Origin: Petunia secreta
Taxonomy: Eukaryota > Streptophyta > Magnoliopsida > Solanales > Solanaceae
Length of the DNA stretch: 64,000 nt
Direction of reading: 5' to 3'
NCBI GenBank assembly: GCA_029990175.1
Contig: JARKIP010000010.1
Coordinates: 45,192,001-45,256,000, forward strand
The first letter of the stretch is position 1. The number at the start of each line of letters is the position of its first letter. The translations under genes were made by a program, and so were the position numbers. Below, in pieces: positions 19,383 through 31,180 of this stretch. The notes beneath the pieces were generated by a model. It made no database searches. It was given only the letters and a program-made list of their open reading frames with translations, and had not been told where the DNA came from.

Positions 19383-22210
19383 TGTCACGACCCAATTGCC
19401 AAGGGCTCATGATGGCACCTAAACAACATTTGCCTAGGCGAACCAATGAAACAAGATGCGGAAAAGAACAATAATGTGAAAAGATCATAAATGGATATAT
19501 AAATATAAAAGGGTGAAGTCCAAAAGAATATATCCACAAAAGAATTGGAGCATTCTAAGAGTGACTCAATAAAGTATGAATATACATCAAAGAAATCTGA
19601 GTCCTATCTCTAAGTGACTCCGGCGGTATGCCACCACGGTCTGTGTGGTCGGCTCACCTCAATCAAAAGTCTCAGAAGCCTCGGGGACCGCTAACGTCCG
19701 GGCTGCTGACTGGATGAAGGGCCTGCGCACGTAGCAGAGTAAGTTATGAGCTGAAGCCCAGTAAGATCACCGACAGGCCCGCTAAGGTACCCTTGCGGGA
19801 CAAGTCGCTACATGCATCATAAGCAACAACATACTATAGTAATCATACAATAAAGTAGTGAAATCACAAATAGATGTAACACATTCCATACACACAAGTA
19901 GTAACCAGAAGTCTCAAGGATTATGCCCATCCAACGTAAGGCATAGGTCAACTCAGCGGCGGTTTGGAGGTCCAATCTCTACTCCCGTGCCGACTAACCT
20001 AGACCTACGATGGACTAGCAACACCACTACTAAGTATCAACCATATACCGTGACCCGAAGTCACTATCACAATCATGAATAAGTAGACCAACGACCCGTA
20101 GTCGTTGGCTCATCTCAAATCTATCTACGATCGCACCACACCCCCTGTCAAGTGCGTCGTATCTCAATAAATCAAGTGACCACACCACACCCCCTGTCAA
20201 GTGTGTCACATCTCAAAGATCAAGTGTCCACACCACACCCCCTGTCAAGTGTGACACATCTCATAGTATAGGCGACACCACACCCCCTGTCAAGTGTCCC
20301 TCTAACAGTATTAATATCCACGACATTAATAACAATAACAGAAATAATAACAGAAATATTAATAACGATAATATTTCACAGTCACCGTAACCCAGGTTGG
20401 TTATGCTAGCTGAACGTAAGGCGAAGGTTAACCCGACCACAGTTTGGGGGTACAATCCCTACTCCCATGTCGCCCAACCCAAGGTTACGTATAGACAGCA
20501 CTACCCAACCCGGCACGTGAACAAATCAAGTACCAATATCATACAAAAGCCGGCAAAATCCTCGGCAAGACATTTATCATGACATGCCGGCAACATCCTC
20601 GGCCATGTCCCAAGTTCTTGCTATCTAAGCATGGCGATAAAAGCGTTACTACGATATAAATTTAAGCTACCTCGACGTAGCGTTTAGACCGGCACATACC
20701 TCGGTCGAGTCACAATCTCGCTATTTATAACAAACAATAATAGCAAGTAATTCACATCATTAATCCTAACCATTGTTAGGTATATATATGCGTACATGAA
20801 GCATACTAGCATGAAGGAAGAGTCCACAAGCACAATAGAGGTCAAGTCTCACTTACCTCGAAATTCGGGCTCAAATGCCGGGAAGAATCTCCTTTCCCGC
20901 TCGCCTTGTCCGCGAAGGACTCTCCACTAGGTCTATTAAGACAAGATATAGCACATATGAGTGCTCAATTATAGCTATTTAAGCCTATAGGCATCCTAGG
21001 GTAAAAATTACCAAAATGCCCCCCGGGTAGGGCCGAGCCCTAAATTTACAAAATGTACTTTTCAGGACTCCCCACGCTCCCGTGAGTCCAAAAGTACACT
21101 TAGATTCCACATGCGAGCCTTGCTCGATGTCTTTCCCCAATTCTTAAGAATCTAGGGTTCTAACCCATTTCCAAGAATCAACCCTTTGATTCTTGTGTTA
21201 ATCAACATAAAGATGGATTGAAAGGGCTTACCTTAAGTGTAAGTATGATTGGGTCTTCAAGAAATACCCAAAAATCGCCTCAAGAGCTCACCAAATGATT
21301 TTTATAAGTTATGAACCGAAATGGCCCGAAATGGCCTTTTTATAGCAGTTTTTGCCTCTGTGACAGCTTCTTTTGAAAAAATAATAACTTTTGATAAGAA
21401 TGTCCAAATGACCTGAAACCGGTTCCATTAGAACCACAACTCAAAGGGCTACAACTTTCATGTTTTGAGTTTTTCCTAATTCCTTACGGATTGGCCGAAA
21501 CATCAGCTTTTATCCGGCTGTTTGCGCCAAAACAGAACAGAAAAGTCGCACCAGATTTTCTACTGTTTTAGGGGCAAAACGGGACTCTACGAAGCTCGGA
21601 ATGATCCCAAATTTTGCACACAAGCCATAAAATACTTGGGTGACATGTTCGTAGAGACGGAACTCAATTCGGAGCTCCAGAACTCAAAAAGTGGGTCCCA
21701 CGGCAAAGGTTCAATTTTCGACTTTCGCCAAAATAACGAAATTTAACAAAACGACCTCGGAATCCAATTCCGAAAGTTGCTACAAGTCACAAATGACTAT
21801 ACGAACCTAACGGAACTTTCGGATCTCTTATCAGAGCTCATTTGCTCAAATCGAGCTCGGAAACATCTTTAACTCTTTTAAACTTCCGAAACGGGGACTT
21901 TATCAAAAGTCCTATCAAACGAGGTCCGTTTTCAATTTTGAAGGTTGCTACATATCATAAATGACGAGACGGACCTAACGGTGCGCTCGGATTTTCCATC
22001 GGGGTTCGTTTACTCAAAACGACCTATCGAAACCCCAAATTCCTTTCCGGAATTTCATAAACGGATCCTTTTCTCGAAAACCTATCAAACGGACTCCGTT
22101 TCGACTCAGATTTCACAGACGGGTCAGAAATGACCTAACGGAGCTTTTGGGACTGTCGACACGCAAATTGAGGTCCCAGATCCCGTAACGACTATTTGAG
22201 GGTCGTTACA
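19383..22210 (-). repeat. 3' LTR of element B
   Basis: Begins TGTCACGACC and ends GTCGTTACA on the plus strand. It contains a four-unit repeat at about 20130-20300. No coding sequence; short open stretches here also occur in the other LTR and are incidental. Confidence 0.93.
20130..20300. repeat. Four-unit repeat inside element B LTR (left copy)
   Basis: The core caccacaccccctgtcaag occurs four times with a spacing of roughly 45-50 bp, each followed by a variant of tgtgtcacatctca. The same array is in the other LTR at about 28208-28378. Confidence 0.85.
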
Positions 22211-22224
22211 TTCTCCCCCACTTA
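22211..22224 (-). promoter_or_regulatory. Polypurine tract of element B
   Basis: The minus strand reads TAAGTGGGGGAGAA directly before the 3' LTR, the normal place for the plus-strand primer. Confidence 0.8.
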
Positions 22225-22335
22225 GACTCTCGGCCGTCCTCGGACGAGCCTAAGTCTAAGGTAGGATCCACACACTAGCCACAGAGCTGGCACGGATTTC
22301 GAGGACCCCTCGGTACCACCCGAAATCAATAAAAC

Positions 22336-24230
22336 TTAAAAATGCAAATTCAGGCTTAGAAAATACAAGGATTTCATACCTGAATCATCGAACACGCGCG
22401 GATGCCTCTCACGCATCTCGGACTCAAGCTCCCAAGTGGCCTCGGCAATGGAGTGATGCCCCCACTGAACTCTCACAAGCGGGATCACCTTCGATCTCAT
22501 CTTACGGACCTCTCTAGCCACAATAGCAATAGGCTCCTCCGAATAAGCTAAGTTGCCATCTACCTCCACAGAAGCCATATCGATCACATGAGACAGATCG
22601 TGAACATACTTCCGGAGCATGGACACATGGAACACCGGATGAACAGACAGAGAGGGAGGCAAAGCCAGTCTATAAGCAACGGCGCCAACGCGCTCCAATA
22701 TCTCAAAAGGCCCAATGAACCTAGGACTGAGCTTGCCTTTCTTCCCAAATCTCATAACACCCTTTATGGGCGACACTCTGAGGAATACCCGGTCCCCAAC
22801 CATGAACTCAAGATCTCTCCGCCTCCGATCTGCATACGATATCTGCCGGCTCTGAGCCGTGCGGAGTCGATCCTGAATAACCCGGACCTTATCTAAGGTC
22901 TGCTGCACCAAATCGGGCCCCAACACCTGGACCTCACCAGACTCGAACCAACCGATAGGCGAGCGACATCTCCGACCATACAATGCCTCAAACGGAGCCA
23001 TCTGGATAGAAGCCTGATAGCTATTATTATACGCAAACTCTGCTAGCGGTAAATGGCTATCCCAATGGCCTCCAAAATCAATAGCACACGCCCTCAACAT
23101 ATCCTCGAGGATCTGAATGGTCCGCTCAGACTGGCCATCAGTCTGCGGGTGAAATGCAGTGCTGAGATCGACCCGAGTACCCAGCTCTCTCTGAAAAGAT
23201 CTCCAAAACTGAGCTGTGAACTGAGCACCTCGGTCAGAAATGATAGAAACAGGAGCACCATGCAATCTCACAATCTGCTCAATGAAGATACGAGCCAGAC
23301 GCTCCGAGGTATAAGTAGTCCTCACTGGAATGAAGTGAGCCGACTTCGTCAGTCGATCAACTACTACCCACACCGAATCATGCTTACCCACGGTCAGCGG
23401 CAAACCAACTACGAAATCCATAGTGATCTGCTCCCACTTCCACTCGGGAATGGGCATAGACTGGGTCACCCCGGCTGGCCTCCGGTGCTCATACTTCACC
23501 TGCTGGCAATTCAAACACCGAGATACATAATCAGCAACATCCCTCTTCATCCCTTTCCACCAATACAGCTCTCGAAGATCATGATACATCTTCGCAGTAC
23601 CCGGATGAATGGAATATCTCGAACTGTGAGCCTCTGCCAAAATCATCTGCCTCAGCTCCACAATGGCTGGAACACATACCCGGCCGTTAAGCCGCAAAGC
23701 ACCATCATCACCAATCACGAACGAGGACACTCCCCCACTCAGGACCCTGTCCCGGAGATCTCTCAGATAAGGATCCTCGAACTGCCTTTCCCGAATCTGG
23801 GAAGCTAAAGACGACTGAGACCCCACATATGCAAGCACCCGGCCTGGAACAGAATCATCAAACCGAACCCCACTAATGGACAAAGCCTGCAACTCACGGG
23901 CCAACGGCCTCATATCAGCATCAAGATAGGCGAGGCTACCCATGGACTTCCTACTCAAGGCATCGACTACAACATTAGCCTTTCCGGGATGATACCGGAT
24001 AGAAAGATCATAATCCTTCAGCAGCTCTAACCAGCGGCGCTGTCTCCCGTTCAAGTCCTTCTGAGTGAACAAGTACTGGAGACTCTTATGATCGGTGAAT
24101 ATCTCACATGGCTCGCCATAAAGATAGTGCCTCCACAACTTCAGTGCAAACACGACAGCTAACAGCTCCAAATCATGGACAGGATAATTCTTCTCATGGA
24201 CCTTCAGCTGTCTCGAGGCATAAGCTATAT
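22336..24230 (-). CDS. Element B RNase H (C-terminal part), integrase and chromodomain
   Basis: A 611-codon open frame (from the Met at 24171) encodes: RNase H residues (MELLAVVFALKLWRHYLYGE, FTDHKSLQYLFTQKDLNGRQRRW split by reading); the HHCC zinc region (HPGTAKMYHDL, then CLNCQQVK); and the integrase core with all three acidic residues visible in ITMDFVVGLP, IISDRGAQF and TDGQSERTIQ. The GPFEILERVGAVAYRLALP linker follows, then a C-terminal chromodomain (PIAIVAREVRKMRSKVIPLV, WGHHSIAEATWE). Chromodomains are thought to steer insertion toward modified chromatin. The upstream junction with the RT frame near 24225 is broken by a small deletion, so this part is cut off from its polyprotein. Confidence 0.9.
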
Positions 24231-25505
24231 ACCCTCCTGCATCAGAACGCTACCCAGGCCAACACCCGAAGCATCACAATATACGGTGAATCCCCCGGAT
24301 CCACTAGGCAAGGCCAACACTGGCGCTGAAGTCAACAGAGTCTTAAGCTTCTGAAAGCTAGACTCACAGGCATCGGACCACAGGAAAGGAACATTCTTCT
24401 GGGTCAACTTCGTCAGAGGTGCTGAAATAGAAGAAAACCCCTCGACGAACCGCCGATAATAACCTGCCAAGCCTAAGAAACTCCGAATCTCTGTAGGAGA
24501 AGTAGGCCTAGGCCAACTCTGAACGGCCTCTATCTTCTTCGGATCAACACACACCCCATCCTTGGTCACCACGTGACCTAGGAAAGATACAGAACTGAGC
24601 CAAAATTCACACTTGGAGAATTTAGCATACAACTGCTGATCCCTCAGAGTCCGAAGAACAACTCTCAAATGCTGCTCATGCTCCTCCCTGCTCCTCGAAT
24701 AAACCAAGATATCATCGATAAACACAATGACGAAGGAGTCAAGGTAGGCCTTGAACACTCGGTTCATCAGATCCATGAAAGCAGCTGGGGCATTCGTAAG
24801 CCCGAAAGACATCACCAGAAACTCATAGTGGCCATATCGGGTACGAAAAGCAGTCTTGGAAACGTCCTCGGACCGAATCCTCAACTGATGATACCCCGAC
24901 CTCAAATCAATCTTCGAGAAGAAGGTAGCACCCTGAAGCTGATCAAACAAATCATCAATACGCGGCAAAGGATACCTATTCTTGATAGTAACCTTATTCA
25001 GCTGCCGGTAATCAATACACATCCGCATAGAGCCATCCTTCTTCTTCACAAATAATACCGGGGCACCCCATGGAGACACACTGGGCCTAATGAAGCCCTT
25101 ATCGAGCAAATCCTGAATCTGCTCCTTCAGCTCCCTCAACTCAACAGGAGCCATACGATACGGGGGAATAGATTTAGGCTGAGTGCCTGGCAATAGATTA
25201 ATGCAAAACTCTATCTCCTGCATAGGCGGCAAACCCGGCAAATCATCAGGAAACACATCCGGATACTCACAAACAACCGGAACTCTATCAAGGGATAACT
25301 CCTCTGCCCGGACATTCCGATCTGAAGCAATATATCCCTCGCACCCACTAGATATCATCCTCTGCGCCTCCAAGAAAGAAATGATCCTACTCTTCGGAGA
25401 AGGCCTGGAACCTCCCCATACAACCCGAGACTCACCCTCTGCCCCGATCGTCACGGACTTGGCATGGCAATCCAAAGTTGCATGACAGGAAGCCAGCCAA
25501 TCCAT
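24225..25505 (-). CDS. Element B reverse transcriptase and start of RNase H
   Basis: A 426-codon frame. RT signatures in order: FCINLLPGTQPKSIPPYRMAP, PWGAPVLFVKKKDGSMRMCI, DYRQLNKVTIKNRYPLPRID, FSKIDLRSGYHQLRI, MSFGLTNAPAAFMDLMN and the catalytic FIDDILVYS near 24700-24726. RNase H starts with VYCDASGVGLGSVLMQEG, where a deletion of a few bases brings a stop near 24225. The N terminus is severed from protease by loss of one base in the DVIMGMDWL-type motif near 25500. Confidence 0.9.
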   Translation of the reverse strand: MDWLASCHATLDCHAKSVTIGAEGESRVVWGGSRPSPKSRIISFLEAQRMISSGCEGYIASDRNVRAEELSLDRVPVVCEYPDVFPDDLPGLPPMQEIEFCINLLPGTQPKSIPPYRMAPVELRELKEQIQDLLDKGFIRPSVSPWGAPVLFVKKKDGSMRMCIDYRQLNKVTIKNRYPLPRIDDLFDQLQGATFFSKIDLRSGYHQLRIRSEDVSKTAFRTRYGHYEFLVMSFGLTNAPAAFMDLMNRVFKAYLDSFVIVFIDDILVYSRSREEHEQHLRVVLRTLRDQQLYAKFSKCEFWLSSVSFLGHVVTKDGVCVDPKKIEAVQSWPRPTSPTEIRSFLGLAGYYRRFVEGFSSISAPLTKLTQKNVPFLWSDACESSFQKLKTLLTSAPVLALPSGSGGFTVYCDASGVGLGSVLMQEGI

Positions 25506-25890
25506 GCCATAATGACATCGAAATCAGACATATCGAGCAGCATCAGGTCCACTAAGGACTCTACACCACAGATGGAGATCATACACTGCCGATAACCCCT
25601 ATCTACACATATAGAAGACCCGACAGGGGTGGCAACCATAAAGGGATCATCTAAGAAGACCAGATCCCTGCCCAAGCAAGGGGCAAATCCCGGCGACACA
25701 TACGAATAGGTAGACCCCGGATCAATAAGAGCATAAGCATCGCGGCCACAGACAGAAATAATACCTGTGATGACATCATTGGATGCCTCAGCATCCTGAC
25801 GAGTCATAGCATAGACCTGCGCCGAGCCTCCTGAACCCGGAGCTCTCTGAGACTGCTGTCTAGGAGGAATCTGAGAACGGGCCTGGCGGC
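25451..25890 (-). pseudogene. Element B aspartic protease
   Basis: The frame at 25451-25890 contains VYAMTRQDAEASNDV (typical Gag-Pro linker), the active site YALIDPGSTYSYVSP near 25700-25740 (D-P-G-S-T, a known variant in this lineage) and LMLLDMSDFDVIM. It runs out of frame because one G is missing just before DWL. It is also one frame off from Gag, with the shift near 25880-25900. Confidence 0.85.
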
Positions 25891-27252
25891 CTGAGGACCA
25901 GATGGTACCATAGCTGCGGATCCCTGGCGACCTGATGAAACATAAGGGCAACTCCTGACATAGTGCTCTGGAGACCCACACTCAAAACATCCATCACCTC
26001 TACCTCCTCTACCGCCCCTACCACCTCTGCCATGACCACCTCCAGACGAACACCTCCCATGATGCCTCTGATGGCACCTCCCGCACTGCGGCGGACCAGA
26101 CTGCGAAGAGCCACCCCGCCTCTGGGATGACTGAGGCCTCGGGGTCTCTGAAGAAAAATCCTGGGCAGGCAAAGCAGCAGCCTGGGGCCTAGACTGAGAA
26201 CGGCCCTGATGACCCTGACCCCTCTGAGCGGATCCACTATACCCACCAGACTGACGCGATCTCTTGGCCGCCCTCTCCGCGTCAGCCCTGGCGAAGATAT
26301 CCTCCATCCGCCGCGCCACATCAACTATCTCAAAATATGACTTGTTGCCCATATCAGGGGCAACAGCTACCTGCAAGCGGGGATGAAGACCCTCAAAAAA
26401 CCGGAGGACCTTGTCCCTCTCCTGAGCCACCATAGCCGGCGCAAACTGAGACAACCACAAGAACCTGGTGTCATACTCTGAAACAGACAGGTTTCCCTGC
26501 CTCAACCCCTCAAACTCGCGCCTCTGAGCATCGTGCTGACTCTGGGGCACGAACCTGCTCATGAACCTAGACACGAACTCAGCCCAAGACAAAGGAGGGA
26601 GGTCACTAGACCTCTGCCGCATCATGGAGACCCACCATGTCTCCGCATCTCCCGATAATCTGAAAGAAGCACACTGCACCCCTAAGGTGTCTCTAGTACC
26701 AAGAACTGTCAAAATCTTCTCACACTTCTGAATGTACCTCTGGGCAGTACATGTAACTGAGGTACCGTCGAACTCTGGAGGCTGAAGCTTCATGAATGAC
26801 TCTATCCTCTTGGCAACCTCCTCAGTGCCCATAGGAGGAGTAGAAATAACAGGACCTGCCTGAGGAGCAGAAGCAGAAGGCTGGGCAATATGATCAGGAG
26901 CAGCCTCAGAAGTAGGCGTGCTCATAACAGGTGTGGTCGGCTGAGGAGCCGAAACAGGAGCTGCAACATCATCTCTTACAGGGACCTGATGGCTAAACAA
27001 GGCCATCAGTCTCATATACTCCTCTGAAGAGATCACAACGGTGCCTGGCACAACAGCAGGCACAGGGGGAATAGATGCTGACAGAGTCGCTGCGGACACC
27101 GCAAGGATAGCTGTGTCCTGCCTAGTGGCTGACGGGCGACCTGTCCGAGTCTTCTTAGCAGCTGGCGGCTGCGTAGGTGCTGATGGCTCTCCCGCGGACG
27201 CGGGTGTAGAAGATGCAGCCCTCCTGGCTGAGGATGCTCGCGTCCTCGCCAT
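25804..27252 (-). CDS. Element B Gag
   Basis: The start is the ATG at 27250-27252 (MARTRASSARR), the family-typical N terminus; an in-frame ATG 30 bases further upstream lies in the leader. After a Pro/Ala-rich N-terminal region comes the Gag core (FMKLQPPEFDGTS, LSGDAETWW, FVSRFMSRFVPQSQ, FEGLRQGNLSVSEYDTRF, FFEGLHPRLQVAVA). An Arg/Gly/Ser-rich stretch and one CCHC zinc knuckle follow (CFECGSPEHYVRSCP, C-x2-C-x4-H-x4-C, near 25935-25985). The frame leaves the protease frame near 25890, so the last 30 residues are probably out of frame. Confidence 0.87.
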   Translation of the reverse strand: MARTRASSARRAASSTPASAGEPSAPTQPPAAKKTRTGRPSATRQDTAILAVSAATLSASIPPVPAVVPGTVVISSEEYMRLMALFSHQVPVRDDVAAPVSAPQPTTPVMSTPTSEAAPDHIAQPSASAPQAGPVISTPPMGTEEVAKRIESFMKLQPPEFDGTSVTCTAQRYIQKCEKILTVLGTRDTLGVQCASFRLSGDAETWWVSMMRQRSSDLPPLSWAEFVSRFMSRFVPQSQHDAQRREFEGLRQGNLSVSEYDTRFLWLSQFAPAMVAQERDKVLRFFEGLHPRLQVAVAPDMGNKSYFEIVDVARRMEDIFARADAERAAKRSRQSGGYSGSAQRGQGHQGRSQSRPQAAALPAQDFSSETPRPQSSQRRGGSSQSGPPQCGRCHQRHHGRCSSGGGHGRGGRGGRGGRGDGCFECGSPEHYVRSCPYVSSGRQGSAAMVPSGPQAARPVLRFLLDSSLRELRVQEARRRSML

Positions 27253-27445
27253 CTCATACAATACACGAAAAAGGGTCAGCACCTATATAAGCTACTCAGC
27301 ACGAATAGAGATGAAACGAAGGGAAAACATTTCCTAACATGCCCTTGTAGCCTCTCGCTCATAAGTATGGTCGACAACATACCCATAAGCAAGACTCTAC
27401 TCAGACACTGCTCCAAGACTCCTAGGACTCGAATTAGAACCTAGG

Positions 27446-27457
27446 GCTCTGATACCA
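27446..27457 (-). promoter_or_regulatory. Primer-binding site of element B (initiator tRNA-Met)
   Basis: The minus strand reads TGGTATCAGAGC three bases inside the 5' LTR, complementary to plant initiator tRNA-Met. Confidence 0.88.
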
Positions 27458-27460
27458 AAC

Positions 27461-30286
27461 TGTCACGACCCAATTTCCAAGGGCTCGTGATGGCACCTAA
27501 ACAACATTTGCCTAGGCGAACCAATGAAACAAGATGCGGAAAAGAACAATAATGTGAAAAGATCATAAATGGATATATAAATATAAAAGGGTGAAGTCCA
27601 AAAGAATATATCCACAAAAGAATTGGAGCATTCTAAGAGTGACTCAATAAAGTATGAATATACATCAAAGAAATCTGAGTCCCATCTCTAAGTGACTCCG
27701 GCGGTATGCCACCACGGTCTGTGTGGTCGGCTCACCTCAATCAAAAGTCTCAGAAGCCTCGGGAACCGCTAACGTCCGGGCTGCTGACTGGATGAAGGAC
27801 CTGCGCACGTAGCAGAGTAAGTTATGAGCCGAAGCCCAGTAAGATCACCGACAGGCCCGCTAAGGTACCCTTGCGGGAAAAGTTGCTACATGCATCATAA
27901 GCAACAACATACTATAGTAATCATACAATAAAGTAGTGAAATCACAAATAGATGTAACACATTCCATACACACAAGTAGTAACCAGAAGTCTCAAGGATT
28001 ATGCCCATCCAACGTAAGGCATAGGTCAACTCAGCGGCGGTTTGGAGGTCCAATCTCTACTCCCGTGCCGACTAACCTAGACCTACGATGGACTAGCAAC
28101 ACCACTACTAAGTATCAACCATATACCGTGACCCGAAGTCACTATCACAATCATGAATAAGTGGACCAACGACCCGTAGTCGTTGGCTCATCTCAAATCT
28201 GTCTACGATCGCACCACACCCCCTATCAAGTGCGTCGTATCTCAATAAATCAAGTGACCACACCACACCCCCTGTCAAGTGTGTCACATCTCAAAGATCA
28301 AGTGTCCACACCACACCCCCTGTCAAGTGTGACACATCTCATAGTATAGGCGACACCACACCCCCTGTCAAGTATCCCTCTAACAGTATTAATATCCACG
28401 ACATTAATAACAATAACAGAAATAATAACAGAAATATTAATAACGATAATATTTCACAGTCACCGTAACCCAGGTTGGTTATGCTAGCTGAACGTAAGGC
28501 GAAGGTTAACCCGACCATAGTTTGGGGGTACAATCCCTACTCCCATGTCGTCCAACCCAAGGTTACGTATAGACAGCACTACCCAACCCGGCACGTGAAC
28601 AAATCAAGTACCAATATCATACAAAGCCGGCAAAATCCTCGGCAAGACATTTATCATGACATGCCGGCAACATCCTCGGCCATGTCCCAAGTTCTTGCTA
28701 TCTAAGCATGGCGTAGCAAGCGTTACTACGATATAAATTTAAGCTACCTCGACGTAGCGTTTAGACTGGCACATACCTCGGTCGAGTCACAATCTCGCTA
28801 TTTATAACAAACAATAATAGCAAGTAATTCACATCATTAATCCTAACCATTGTTAGGTATATATATGCGTTCATGAAGCATACTAGCATGAAGGAAGAGT
28901 CCACAAGCACAATAGAGGTCAAGTCTCACTTACCTCGAAATTCGGGCTCAAATGCCGGGAAGAATCTCCTTTCCCGCTCGCCTTGTCCGCGAAGGACTCT
29001 CCACTAGGTCTATTAAGACAAGATATAGCACATATGAGTGCTCAATTATAGCTATTTAAGCCTATAGGCATCCTAGGGTAAAAATTACCAAAATGCCCCC
29101 GGGTAGGGCCGAGCCCTAAATTTACAAAATGTACTTTTCCGGACTCCCCACGCTCCTGTGAGTCCAAAAGTACACTTAGATTCCACATGCGAGCCTTGCT
29201 CGATGTCTTTCCCCAATTCTTAAGAATCTAGGGTTCTAACCCATTTCCAAGAATCAACCCTTTGATTCTTGTGTTAATCAACATAAAGATGGATTGAAAG
29301 GGCTTACCTTAAGTGTAAGTATGATTGGGTCTTCAAGAAATACCCAAAAATCGCCTCAAGAGCTCACCAAATGATTTTTATAAGTTATGAACCGAAATGG
29401 CCCGAAATGGCCTTTTTATAGCAGTTTTTGCCTCTGTGACAGCTTCTTTTGAAAAAATCATAACTTTTGATAGGAATGTCCAAATGACCTGAAATCGGAT
29501 CCATTAGAACCACAACTCAAAGGGCTACAACTTTCATGTTTTGAGTTTTTCCTAATTCCTTACGGATTGGCCGGAAAATCAGCTTTTATCCGGCTGTTTG
29601 CGCCAAAACAGAACAGAAAAGTCGCACCAGATTTTCTACTGTTTTAGGGGCAAAACGGGACCCTACGAAGCTCGGAATGATCCGAAATTTTGCACAAAAG
29701 CCATAAAATACTTGGGTGACATACTCGTCAAGACGGAACTCAATTCGGACCTCCAGAACTCAAACAGTGGGTCCCACGGCAAAGGTTCAATTTTCGACTT
29801 TCGCCAAAATAACGAAATTTAACCAAACGACCTCGGAATCCAATTCCGAAAGTTGCTACAAGTCACAAATGACTATACAAACCTAACGGAACTTTCGGAT
29901 CTCTTATCAGAGCTCATTTGCTCAAATCGAGCTCGGAAACCTCTTTTAACTCTTTTAAACTTCCGAAATGGGGACTTTATCAAAAGTCCTATCAAACGAG
30001 GTCCGTTTTCAATTTTGAAGGTTGCTACATATCATAAATGACGAGACGGACCTAACGGTGCGCTCGGATTTTCCATCGGGGTTCGTTTACTCAAAACGAT
30101 CTATCGAAACCCCAAATTCCTTTTCGGAATTTCATAAACGGATCCTTTCTCGAAAACCTATCAAACGGACTCCGTTTCGACTCAGATTTCACAGACGGGT
30201 CATAAATGACCTAACGGAGCTTTTGGGACTGTCGACACGCAAATCGAGGTTCCGGATCCCGTAACGACTATTTGAGGGTCGTTACA
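27461..30286 (-). repeat. 5' LTR of element B
   Basis: Partner of the LTR at 19383-22210, with matching ends and the same four-unit repeat at about 28208-28378. Differences are scattered single bases and a few short indels. Confidence 0.93.
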
Positions 30287-30291
30287 CAAAC

Positions 30292-31162
30292 CCCAGTTGA
30301 TTTTGGTTGTTATCATTGAAAGCCTGGTGGTTTTAGTTGATTTTGGTCGAAGTTGGTGTTTAAATTTCAAAGTTCTATCGATTAGCCACCGTCCGTACAC
30401 CGGAAAATTGTTATTGTTACAGTGTACGGACAAGTGAAGCTGTATTCTTAGCTCGACTGGAAACTTAAATCTTCTCAGACGTTGAAAGTTTTACCGGGGA
30501 CGACCTGAATCTTGTTGCTTGGTGGACTGTGAACAAAGTTGAAAAAGTTTTTCCATACGTCGGAATCGTTGAGTTCACTGTTCCATTGAAGAAGAAAGGG
30601 GGTAAAGTGTTAAATTCAAAACCCCCAGTTGAATTTGTTGTCGGCTAGAAAAGGAAAAGTGGATAAGGTTAAATCTTAATCCGTACCAAGGAGGGACCAC
30701 TTTTGTCCGTACAGAGGTGACATGATCGGGATTCCAAAAGAGGAATCAAAGGGTAAATTCTACTAGATTCTCACTTTTCTTGTGATAAAAAATTCTCATT
30801 AGTGGATCTCTGGAGTAATTTCTTCTACTCGAGGTTGTACTAATTTGTTTGAGCTTATAGGAATTCGTGCGATGGGTGACCGAAGTCAAAATTTCATAGA
30901 CAATTCTTTGACTTTCCGAGCGTGTAAAAACAGCGTCCGTTCCTTCGAGTCGAATATCACTTCACTCTTCCTGAAGAGTCAGTGACTATTGTCGAACTTG
31001 AAGGATCTTAGAGGACATTGATCAATCCGATGAAGCCATTGCTGATAAGTTCCTTGAGTGACCAAAACCTTACCCAAGATTTGAATGGACCCGAGCGCCA
31101 CCCAATAAAAGTGAGGAAGTGTGTGAGGTGATTTCTAAGCTTTAACATTTTATATTTGGTCT
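30292..31162 (+). other. Element C leader, part 2
   Basis: Continuation of the C leader after B. No coding frame is seen. A pyrimidine-rich stretch with TTTGATTTGTGCAG at about 31164-31177, just before the gag ATG, looks like a splice acceptor, so a leader intron is possible but unproven. Confidence 0.5.
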
Positions 31163-31180
31163 TTGATTTGTGCAGGTGCA

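Larger units (their letters stand above)
19383..30286 (-). mobile_element. Element B: Tekay/Del-type chromovirus (Ty3/gypsy)
   Basis: LTRs at 19383-22210 (2828 bp) and 27461-30286 (2826 bp) both start TGTCACGACC and end GTCGTTACA. They flank an internal region on the minus strand with primer site, gag, protease, RT, RNase H, integrase and chromodomain. The element is flanked by the perfect 5-bp duplication CAAAC (19378-19382 and 30287-30291). The LTR pair shows only scattered substitutions and small indels, so insertion is fairly recent. The C-terminal chromodomain assigns it to the chromoviruses, and Gag/Pol motifs fit Tekay/Del. At least three frame breaks in gag-pol mean it is not autonomous now. 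Confidence 0.93.

Noticed and set aside
19858..20082. A 74-codon frame found identically at 19858 and 27936
   Set aside because: Both copies lie in the LTRs of element B, so identity comes from the LTR pair and not from a conserved protein.
23053..23808. A 251-codon plus-strand open frame
   Set aside because: It lies opposite the intact integrase frame of element B and has no motif; its openness follows from codon bias of the real gene.
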